The notes under the pieces were generated by a model, which worked only from the letters and a program-made list of their open reading frames with translations, had not been told where the DNA came from and did not search any database. Both the position numbers and the translations under genes were made by a program. From Toxorhynchites rutilus septentrionalis (taxonomy: Eukaryota; Arthropoda; Insecta; Diptera; Culicidae), in contig NC_073746.1 in the NCBI RefSeq assembly GCF_029784135.1, forward strand, positions 293,532,089-293,596,088: a DNA stretch of 64,000 nucleotides, read 5' to 3'. Of the stretch, positions 37,301 to 49,300 are shown piece by piece (within the stretch, counting starts at the first letter, position 1; the number at the start of each line of letters is the position of its first letter).

Positions 37301-40300
37301 AAGGACAAGAGCAATGTATCGATACATTCAACAGTAATTTCCCGGATAACGATTGAACTGACTGAAAAAGGGAGGAGGGCTGAAACATACATAACACACA
37401 AACTTGAATGTGAACTCACCAGAATAAATGTGTGTAAAAAATGACTCTTGATGCACGCTGGACTGAAGGCGGTATTGTCCGCCTCGAGGAACACCACGCA
37501 GACGATGTCGTTGCCGATGTGGCGCTTCCGCTGCAGCTTCTGCGGATCGTGCCGCTCGTAGGGTAGTTGCGTGGAAACGTGAAACATAATTTCTATCGAA
37601 CGCCAGTTTGTATAAACGGAGTAAAGTCCTGTGTGTGGGGGAGAAAATAATAATAATGAGAAAATTCAGATAACACATCTGGAGTCTGTGGCCACGGATT
37701 GCAGTGGTCCTCACCTGTTAAATCGTGAACAGTGTCAAGGCCGCCTTTGTATTTATCAAAACCACGTAATCTAACTTTATCACCTAGTAGCTGTAAAAAT
37801 TCCTCAAATAACGGTGAATTTTCATTATTGTCTAAAATTTGTTCTTCGGTATATTGACCCTCCTTCACGTAGATCACGCCCACTTTCAGCTCAGATTTTA
37901 TGAAAACCTGTTGACGTAGGAGTGAGAAATCGTTACTGCAACATATGAATGCCAGCAGGGACTGCACAATTACCTGGTCGAGCTTCAGAAGTTCCTCAGG
38001 AGTGTCTGGCAATTGTCCTAGTGTTAAAGGTGGATTTAAGTTTACTTCCTTACCTAACGATCTAACTACTTCTTCTCTATTATACCTGTATGGAGGGTAA
38101 AAGATTTTTGTGTTAAGTGTCGGAGGAACAATGAGCCTTAAAAAAGGTTACTTTTTTAAAATTATTAGAGTGCCCCAACTCACAAGCCCGAAATGTTAAA
38201 ACTATCGATTAGTTAAAATTTACATCCGCTTCATTAACATCCGCCACGATCACGATTTTGTTCAGTTCGATCAGCTCCGTTATCGAATGAAATTCGACTC
38301 GCGAGCATAGAAAAATGTCAAAGTAGAACTGTAGATTTTTTTTATATTTAAGAACGATAAGTGAGCAAATTGTATTGATTACAGTAAACGTAATAAAAAT
38401 GTAAATTCAGTATTCTCTGAACATCAAAAATGTTACTAAGAATTTTGATGTATTGTAATACATTGTTTCTTCGTTGACAGTCAAATCAATTCTGCCTGAT
38501 CGAATCAACAAACGTGATGTCAAAAAAGTAGGCTCACGAATATACACGTGAGTATACTATTGATGATCAGCATTACAGAAAACAGGCCCACGAGTGAACG
38601 TTTGCCTACATTCATCCGTGCTCATGAATCAAAAACAGTGAGTGAATTTGAAGCTGTGTTACTCGTGAGTAAAATATGTAAGGCAGGACGGGGTAAGACC
38701 GCAACCTTAAGCAAAAACTTAAAAAAGCCTATCTGATGTTGGAATGTATTATGTAATAATAAAATAAAATAATTTTAAAAAACAAGTACAATTAATAATT
38801 ACGAAAAATTTGAATAAAGTTAGTTTTGGAAAAAAAGTTGAAATCCAGATGTCTGATTAAAATATGATGTGCTTCAAAGCTGTTGGGAAATCAATGAACT
38901 ATTTAGGAAAAATACAATTCTAAATAAGAAATTTTACTCAAAAGTTTAATATAATTATTTCCATTATTATCCATTACTAGCGGACCCGGCAAACTTCGTC
39001 CCACCCAAAATTTGTTTTTTGTTATCAATACCTTTAAACGTTCACGTTTTTTACTAAGCGCAAGTTCATGGGTCAAATCGCAGAACTGTTCATTGATTGA
39101 TCTTCTAATCGGCCCCGTTGAATTTACCTTTTACTATAAAATTCCTAGTACTTTTAGCAAAACTCATAATTATAGTATCAGATTATTTTCTGGCACAATT
39201 CTCGTTCAATATTTTTCAACCACTTGCAAATAACATGTTTCTCCGTTTCATGGAATAAATGTTTGATACAGAAAATATGATAGAATAAAGACAGTCCTAT
39301 ATCGGACAGTCCCTTCCTCGAGTTTTGCTCTTATCAACATATTCGGCAATCCATTTTTATTGCCTTATACCAAAAAACCCTCACATCCCAAATTGTGCTT
39401 GATTAGTTCTCGAGTTATGCAGAAGTTTGTATTTCATTGGCAAATCTAGCTCCATTTTCTTGATTAATTCTCGAGTTATGCAGAAATTTGTGTTTCATTC
39501 CTATGGCTGACCCCCCCCCACTCTCTTCTTAGAAAGATGGAGGAGTGTTGAATCACTTTAGAAATGTTTCTTGCCCCCTAGAACTTCCACATGCCAAATT
39601 TGGTTCCGTATGCTTAATAAGTTTTTGAATTATGCAGAAATGTATGCTTCATTTGTATGTCAGTCCCCCACCTCCCCTCAGAAAGAGAGGGGAGGAGTGT
39701 CTATTCACCATAGAAACGTTTCGTGTTTCCTAAAACCTTCGCATGCCAAATTTGGCCCCATTTACTTGATTAATTTTCGAGTTATGCAGAAATTTGTGTT
39801 ACATTTGTATGGCAGACCCCCATCAGGGAGGGGAGAGGAGAGTCTAACCACCATAGAAACATTTGTTGCACCCTAAAACCTCCACATGCCAAATTTGGTT
39901 TCATTTTCTTGATTAATTCTCGAGTGATTCAGAAATTTGTGTTTCATTTGTATGGCAGCCCCTCCTTACAGAGGGGGGAGAAGTGTCTAACCACCGTCGA
40001 AACATTTATTGCACCCTAAAATCTTCACATGCCAAATTTGGTTTCATTTTCTTGATTAATTCTTGAGTAATGCAGAAATTTGTGTTACATTTGTATGGCA
40101 GCCCCCCCTTAAAGAGGGGAGAGGAGTGTCTTACTACCATAGAAACATTTATTGCACCCTAAAACCTCCATATGCCTAATTTGGTTTCATTTTCTTGATT
40201 AATTCTTGAGTTATACAGAAATTTGTGTTTCATTTGTACGGTCCAGTTGTTGGCAGTACAGGTCCGAATTGAGCGTTTGGCCATAGGAAAGCAGCTCATA

Positions 40301-43300
40301 ATAGATTATTCCTTTACAATTCCACCAAACACACAGCAGAACCTTCCTGGCCGTTAATGAGGGCTTGGCCACCGTCTGAGCCGCTTCAGCGGGCTTCGAC
40401 CACGACCGTTTGCGCTTCACGTTGTCGTAAGTGACCCACTTTTCATCGCCAGTCACCATCCGCTTCAGAAACGGGTCGATTTTGTTGCGATTCAGCAGCG
40501 ATTCACATGCGTCGATACGGTCAAAGATGTTGTTTTGGCGTCAACGTGTGTGGCACCCATACATCGAGCTTCTTTGTGAATCCAAGCTTCTTCAAATGGT
40601 TAATAACGGTTTGATAACTTATCCCCAGCTCTTGGCCGATGCTACGGCTGCTACTATGCCGGTTTTTCTCAGCTAATTCAGCGATTTTTCGCAATTTTCG
40701 ACGACAGGCCTTCCGGAGCGTGGCGCATCTTCGACGACCTCTACACCAGAACGAAAACGTTGAAACCATCGTTGTGCGGTGGAAATGGAAACTGTATCGG
40801 GTCCATAAACTGCACAAATTTTATTGGCAGCTTGAGATGCATTTTTGCCTTTGTCATAGTAGTACTGTAAAATATGTCGGATTTTCTCTTTATTTTGCTC
40901 CATATTTGCGACACTATAACTCACGAACGACATAACCAAACAAAACACTGCCAAGGACTATATTATAGCGCGCAAAAATACCTTTCCAACAAGCTATAGG
41001 ATGATTCGATACAATGAATACAACTAGAACTACGCGCTTACAACGACACCTCGCGGAAATACCGCAGGATTTTTTTGACAGCCTAATATATAGATTTTTG
41101 GATGAAATTCAAAACTGTTTTTAAAATGCTTTGGATTTTCCGATTTGGGTCAAAAAGGAACCGTTTTGTTGGAAAACTTGTAGCCATTCTAAAAGTAGCT
41201 TCAAAATGCTGCTATCATAGAGGTCTTGGTTCTTATTGGCGAAAAACTCGACCAATAGACTTTTACAATCTTCTCTTGATCCCAATGTATCATCACTCAG
41301 AAAATTGATAATCGTTTGGTGCCAGGTCCGGACTATATGGTGGATGCATCAAAACATCCCTATCAATCTCTCGGAATTGTGTATTTGCGTTGTCCTGATG
41401 GAACACAACACCTCTTCTGTTGGCCAATTCTGAACGTTTCTGGTCAATCGCTAGCTTTAAACGGTCCATTTGTTGACAGTAGAGCTCTTAATTTAGTGTA
41501 TTGCACTAAAATAAAAATTAAAAAAAAAATTAAAATATTAAAGAAATTGAATATTAGAATATAGAAACCGTATTTAAATCTCGAGGAATTTTTTTTTTCA
41601 GAATTTTTCTATTTTCCTTCAAAAGTTCAAAAACATTTGGCAATTCACTTTCATGTATATTGATTATAATATTTTGTGAAGAATTTTATTGTGTGAATGA
41701 TACCAAGAATAAAACCAAACAAACCAAATTAAACGATGATTCCTACGATGACGAAGCGACTTTGCAAAGAAGATTATGATTTTTGGAAATCTTATCATAA
41801 AATTTGTCACATTCCAGATTCATTTTCTGTTTGACAATTATCATGTCTCCAACGGTTTCAATATTGAATCATAGAAAAAATTCTTCTGACTGGTGCGGTA
41901 TTACCTGGCAGACACAAAATATAATCAGTCAGCTTCACGAATTTTGCACACTCTAGAAATTTGTTTTCCATTTCTGAAAATATTTGCACTTCAAGATTCA
42001 TAATTGGCATGGAATCTTTGCTTCACCTGTTTTTTTAACACTAGGTTCACGCGTCATTTTCACGCATTTCGAATTTTATAAGGAAAATTACAAAAATCAA
42101 CTGCATTTATATTCCATCTCCACATTTTCCACTTTTATGTATTGATCGAGGTAAATATATATTGATGTCTCTTTTCTTTTTTCTTGCTTCAAATTGACGC
42201 GTGTTCGCAGAGATGTGGTCCGTAAACCTAGTGTTAATTAGTTTTTCAAATCCTTCGTTCTAAGAAATTTAGCCTCCTGTATTCACTTGCATTAACTAGT
42301 ATTTTGAAGATAGTTTGCACTTCACTGGACAAAAATACTTCATCCTCTCTATGTTTAGAATTCTAATAAATTAAGGAAAATTAACAGCAACTCCAGCAAT
42401 ATCCTCCCTCAACAACGCCAATAAATGTTCGAAAGATTGTCATCTCGAATTTCAAAAGGTTACCCCATACAAAATGTTCACCACCTCGAAAAAAACCTAT
42501 GCAAAATTTTAGCTCAATCGGATTTTAGGGAGAGTGGCGCAAGGCGGTAAAAGTTGGATTTTTTTTAGAAAACCAAAAAATCACCAAAGAGGGAGGTCAA
42601 AAATAAAAAAATAACTTTTTGGCAATCGTTTTTCCGCCTGAAAAGTCGATTTTTGACATAAAATTGTTTTTATTTGTGATTGCTGTAAATCTCGACGTTT
42701 TATGCAATTTGAAGACATTTCCATTTTCTTTTTTTTTTTTTTTTTTTTTTTATATCTGTATTATAGTGATTTTCAACTCATTTGGCTGGTTCGTCACTTT
42801 TACTTCCATTTTTGGAAGAATGTCGGGAGTGAGAATTGAACTCGTGACCTTCAGCGTGAGAGGCATGGATGTTACCACTACGCCAGATCGCCTCCTCAAA
42901 TTTCCATTTTCTTTAAAACCCCGATTTCCTGTATTTCAAGGTCGATTTTTTCCCATACATTCATTGGCACTCTAGTACATACGCTTCCGTAATACTGAAG
43001 AAGTGTGATTGCCTTAAAATTGACATTGTTTAATCATGGTTATATCGCTCAATTAGCAGAACGAAAGAAAAAGGTGAAGAGACCTACATTGAAAATATTT
43101 TGTCCGGAAAAATAAAAAAACACACACATAATACTAAATCAAATAGGTGCGAGAAGCTAATGATTGCTCATTAATTGCCTCCCTTTCATTTCTATACCGG
43201 GGTGTAAAATCAAAGTTTCGAAAACGAAAGCGTTACGCCGGAGACCGAGATTTTGAGCGTTAATAGCTCCTAAACAACTGAATGAAATGGTATAATAAAC

Positions 43301-46300
43301 ACTTCATTCGAAAGATAAAATGTCTACGCGTTATATGCTTGTTACTTTTTGATCCAAAAACTTGTTTCAATAGTCTTAAAATTGCTTTCAAAACAGGCTA
43401 TTGAAATCACCAATCACTATATAAGCGAGCGCCGCTCGGAAATCCACTCAGTTCTAATTGAACAGCGATTGGAGCATGTTGTCGCTGTTGTGGTGAAGCT
43501 CTTCGTTTATCATGAAAGCGCGGATGAACGGTGTCACCAAGAGCCTGTTTAATCCATCAGGAGGAGAGTGATGCCACAAACGGTTCCCCGGGGAGAGATC
43601 GGAGCAGCCGCCACACACACATACACGCGCGGAACTCTTCGTTTGGATGCCATTCAGCATCGAGAAAATTCCGGAAAGATTCAATCGTTGCTGAAAAATA
43701 ATCTGCCAGTTCCCCTGGGAACTGAAAAATACATTCATGCGACAGAGTTCATTTTAATGTTTTCTATCCATGTAACACTGCGACCAAATATTTTTCAATT
43801 AAGTGCTATTAACAGGTGGTTATCGAGTTAGCATTAACTACTGTTGGGCTTCGAGTATCGAGGAAAATCTGAAAGAACTAATCGTTGCTGAAAAATACTC
43901 TGCCAGTTCCCCTGGGAATTGAAAAATACATTGATGCGAAAAAGTTTATTTTTAATGTTTTCTAACCATATAACACAGCGACCAAATACATTTGATTTTG
44001 TAATTTTTCAATCAAGTGTAATTAGCAGGAAAACTTCTGAAGATTATTCTTCCCCATCAGTAGGATATTTTCGTATCCAATATTGTATGCGCGCGCAACG
44101 GAAAATGTTTCTCATCGCGAAAATTATATAATTTTCAGTAAATTATTTCTCAGTCGCCGAAAGTTTCAAACTCAGAGAGTTCAGTTTGCTAGTTTGCCTT
44201 CCAAATTGCCATCGTAAACCACACCTTCTCTCGATTCAATCTCGCACAAAAAGCATACTTAAGCGATATTCTGGTGGTGAAACCATTCATTTTTTGTGAG
44301 GACATCGACAAGACAACATCGTTAATGAACGAGCTGAACGTGCTGGACGAGCTGGACGGCGAGGGATCGAGGGATTCATTACCTAACCTGACCTGACCTG
44401 AAAGACATGCAGTTTGTTTGGAACTTTGAGGGAGGGCAGAAAAGCCGAGCCATCAGAAGGAAAAGAGAAGGTGACCAAGAGAGTAACAGCACCGAAAAAC
44501 GGTTCCGTTTGATACATCGAAGCAGCCGTCACACATACACACATATACGTGCGTAACTTCTTTCGTTTAAATGCCATCCAGCATCGAGAAGCTTCCGGAA
44601 AGATTATCGTTGCTGAAAAATAATCTGCCAATTTCCCTGGGAATTGAAAAATACATTCATGCGGAAGAGTTTTTCTTAAATGTTTTCTACCATATAACGC
44701 TGCGATCAAATAGTTTTGGTTTTGTGGTTTTTCAATCAAGTGCAATTAACAGGTGCTTACATATGACATATAACGCTGCGACCAAATACATTTGATTTTG
44801 TGATTTTTTCAATCAAGTGAAATTAGCAGGAAAGCTTCTGAAGATTATTCTTCCCCACCAGTACGATATTTTCGGATAAAACTTTGTACCTTCAACGTAA
44901 CGCTCTCGTTTTCGAAGTCCCCCAAATATTCATTCATTCATTCATTCAGAATGGATTCAGATTCAACTTCAAATAAATGATCACTGAATCAACGATAGTC
45001 CTACGTCACTATTGTGGTTATACCATAGATATAACCCACTTCCTGTTTTGACGTAGGACTACGTCTTTCATTTCTATACTGAGGTGTAAGTTCAAAGTTT
45101 CGAAAACGAAAGCGTTACGCCGGAGAACGAGATTTTGAGCGTTAATAGCTCCTAAACAACTGAACGAATGGTATGATAAACACTTCATTCGAAAGATAAA
45201 ATGTCTACGCGTTATATGCTTGTTACTTTTTGATCCAAAAACATGTTTAAATAGCCCTAAAATTGCCTTCAAAACAGGATATTGAAATCACACCAATCGG
45301 TATATAAGCGAGTGCCGCTCGGAAATCTACTCAGTTATGATTGCGCAACGATTGAGGTACGATCACTGGAATGGATGGATGTTTCCCTAACACAGACTTC
45401 AAAACCATGGAGCCAGGGGAAATCGGCATTGCAAAATAGATGCAAGTTGCGGGTACTTTTGTACTCGCTTGCGTATCTGGAAATAGGAATGTTTCCCTAA
45501 CACAAACTTCGAAACCATAGACCCTGTAGAAATCGACATAGCAAATTAGATGCAAGCAGCGGGTACTTTTGTACTCGTTTGCGTTTGCTCGGGGAAATCA
45601 GCATTGCAAAAAAAATCAAGCTTCTGGAAATCGAAATGTTTCCTTAACTCAGATTTCAAAATCATGGAGTCTGAGGAAATCGGCACTGCAAAATAGATGC
45701 AAGCTGCGGGTACTTTTGTACTCGCTTGCGTTTCTGGAAATTTGAATATTTCCCTAACACAGACTTCAAAACTATGGAGCCTGTGGAAATCGACATAACA
45801 AATTAGATGTAAGCAGCGGGAATTTTTGAACTCGCTTACATTTTTGCAAACCGGAATGTGTTTTCCCAATACACATTCCGAAACCAAGAAGTTGGAAAAA
45901 ATGGCATTGCAGATACATTCAAGTCGGCAATACTTTTATAAGCCCATGCATTTTTACGCTCCGGAATTCGTTTTGTTATCATGGTCTACAAAAGCGGGTA
46001 CAAATGCAACGCTTTGGCTCGATTATTCAAGACTGCCTTAGAAGATCCCTTCATGTCGCCAGCTCACTGAACTTCTACGCAAATCGCTTGATGATTATGG
46101 CAAAACTTTGATAACTATTCGCTGCGATAAGTACTACCATAATGCATGAAATTACTTAGATTGGGGTTTGTTTGCAATTGAATTCGTAAATAGTTTCATT
46201 CATTCACTAGTTTAATCAATACACACAGATGATAGCTCTACACAGCGGCAATATCGTACCCAATGAGGAACATCCTAGGAGGGATTATTGCCAATTGAAG

Positions 46301-49300
46301 AAATACAATTGATTACTAAGCCAATGGCAGTCCTACGTCGGCCTTGCGGTTACATCATAGATATAACCCATCCATAGTTTTTTTTACAAAATTTTGTTCT
46401 GAAAGTGTTCCTCCGCTCCGTTCCATGAACTTTGGCAGACTGTCTTTGTTGACATACCCTGCACAGCATTGGTTCAGGCTTTTTCCATATGAATATTCAG
46501 CTCTGCCGTTTTTTCTTTCGAACATAAACACGAGGCATCTATTAAAAAACAAGGACACATTTTTCCTGAAACAAGAAGCAGGTGTCAGCTTTACCCAGAC
46601 TGGAAGTGTCGGTTTCACCCCGATTGGACCAGAAATATCAAAACAAAGCTTTTGAGCATAGATAAGAACAGTCTTCAGAATGCAACGCGATGCTGATGTG
46701 TAACAAGTTTTTTGTATTCAGTTGAGCCAAATGTAGTGAGCATCCCATACTTGAATATCTCGACTATCTACAGGGTGGGCCATTTAAAGTGGAAGGATTT
46801 GTTTTTGCAATAGCAAAGTAAAGAAGTGGAATTTAAAAAAAAATTTTTTGAAATTCATTTATTTTGGTCCGAGGAGATTTGTTCTAACTACTTTTTGATT
46901 ATGATATCTCGTAAATGACCGCCTCTGGCCTTGACCGCAAAATGTGCCCTTTTTTCGGCATTTTCCATCACTTTGCCCAATGTTTCGGCCGATATGGCAG
47001 CAATTTCTTGTCGGATATTGTCTTTCAGCGCAGCCAGGGTTCTTGGTTTACCAGTGTATACCTTGGATTTTAAATATCCCCATAAAAAAAAGTCAGGGGG
47101 CGTCAAATCAGGTGATCTCGGTGGCCAGTCATAATCGCCGTTTTTCGATATTAATCTTCCGGGGAACATTTCGCGCAATAATTTGGTCGTGGCAGCCGCT
47201 GTATGGCATGTAGCGCCGTCCTGTTGGAACCAGTAATTGTCCAATTCATTTTCACGAACAAATGGCAATAAAAAATCGGTTATCATTGTCCGATAACGCT
47301 CCCCATTCACGGTTACCGTTGCTCCATTTTCGTTTTCAAAGAAGTACCGGCCGATGACTTTATCAGCATAAATGCCACACCACACAGTAACTTTTGACGT
47401 AGGACTACGTCTTTCATTTCTATACCGGGGTGTAAAATCAAAGTTTCGAAAACAAAAGCGTTACGCCGGAGACCGAGATTTTGAGTGTTAATAGCTCCTA
47501 AACAACTGAACGAAATGGTATGATAAACACTTCATTCGAAAGATAAAATGTCTACGCGTTCTATACTTGTTACTTTCCGATCCAAAAACTTGTTTCAATA
47601 GTCTTAAATTTGCTTTCAAAATAGGCTATTGAAATCACCAATCGGTATATAAGCGAGCGCCGCTCGGAAATCCACTCAGTTCTAATTGAACAGCGATTGG
47701 AGCATGTTGTCGCTGTTGTGGTGAAGCTCTTCATTTATCATGAAAGCGCGGATGAACGGTGTCACCAAGAGCCTGTTTGTGCACCTTAGGCCAGAAGGGA
47801 ATCCATCAGGAGGAGAGTGATGCTACAAACGGTTCCCCGGGAAGATCTCGAAGCAGCCGCTACACACACACACATACACGCACGGAATTCTTTCCGTTTG
47901 GATCGAGAAAGATCCGGAAAATAATCTGCCAGTTCCTCTAGGAATTTAAAAATACATTCATGTGAAAGAGTTTATTTGAATGTTTTCTATCCATGTAACA
48001 CTGTGACCAAATATGTTTCAATCAAGTGCTATTAACAGATGGTTATCGAGTTAGCATTAACCACTGGTGGGCTTCCAGTATCGAGGAAAATGTGGAAATA
48101 TCTAATCGTTACTGAAAATAATCTGCCAGTTCCTCTGGGAATTTAAAATTACATTCATATGAAAGAGTTTATTTTAATGTTTTCTATCCATGTAACACTG
48201 TGACCAAATACATTAGGTTTTGTGATTTTTCAATCAATCGCAATCAACAGGATAGCTTCTGAATATTATTCTTCCCCATCAGTAGGATATTTCCGTATCC
48301 AATATCGGATGCATAAAACCTTGTGCCTCCAACGTAACGCTCTCGTTTTCGAAGTTCTCCAAATATTCATTCATTCAGAATGAATTCAGATTCAACTTCA
48401 TACAAATGATCTCTAAATCAACGATAGTCCTACGTCACCCTTGCGGTTATACCATAGATATAACCCACTTCCTGTTTTTGGTCGTAAAGAGGTTGCGTTT
48501 CGATGAATTGAGGGTTTTCAGTAGCATAAAACTGACAATTTTGTTTATTCACTCCTCCATTCAAGTTGAAATGCGCCTCATCAGACATTATGATTTTTTG
48601 CCAAAAGCCACGTTCATTTTTGGCCATTTCGATGGTCCATTTCGCTAAATCAAGTCGACGTGGTAAGTCAGATGGGTTAAGTTGTTGAGCCATTTGAATT
48701 TTATACGGAAACATTTTCAAATCAACACGAATTATGCGTCGGAGAGTGGTTCGAGCGATGCCTAACTCTTGCGAACGATGGCGACCTGATGTCGATGGAG
48801 TCTCTGCAACACTGGCTCGAATGGCATCAATATTCTCGTCGAAACGTCTTGGTCGTTGTCTGGACAGATGACTGGCATTACCAACACTACCAGACGATAT
48901 AAATTTGGCATATAATCGACGTATAGTGTTGTCTCCAGGCGATGTTTTAACTTTATTTTTATTTTTCCACGCACGTTTAGTTAACACAATTGAGAAGTTA
49001 TTTTGAATGTACAGCTGAACAATTTCAGCGCGTTGATTAGGTGTGTATTGTTCCATGGTTAAAATTGTACTGAAATGACGCTTCCAACGCGGTATGACAT
49101 TTGTTAATCTGACATCTCTGTCAAAAGTTATGGGGTTGCCAGATGCTTCCACTTTAAATGGCCCACCCTGTACTTCAAAAGCCTAATGCACGCACTTCGC
49201 GCTCAACACTCACCTATCAGCAAAAACACAAGAGGCTGGTATCAGTCCATGTACGGTGTACGATATAGCTCTAACTAGTATCCTAAATTGATCGCGTCCG

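Larger units (their letters stand above)
46771..49170 (-). mobile_element. Rosa-like mariner transposon, interrupted by element E
   Basis: Perfect terminal inverted repeats of 25 bp, CAGGGTGGGCCATTTAAAGT plus GGAAG, at both ends. TA flanks at 46769-46770 and 49171-49172. It encodes a transposase on the minus strand split by the GACGTAG-family element E. Removal of E would leave a mariner of about 1.3 kb, the usual size. Confidence 0.95.

Noticed and set aside
36880..37587. 235-codon frame as an independent gene
   Set aside because: The first third is RapGAP exon 5; the remainder is intron read-through past a clear GTGAGT donor with no recognisable domain.
38975..40240. CRISPR-like array
   Set aside because: The repeat unit is a contiguous 143-bp tandem with no spacers, in a eukaryotic genome.
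42820..42899. tRNA gene on the minus strand
   Set aside because: A- and B-box-like words are present, but it has an A-tail and a 15-bp target duplication and no acceptor stem, so it is a SINE.
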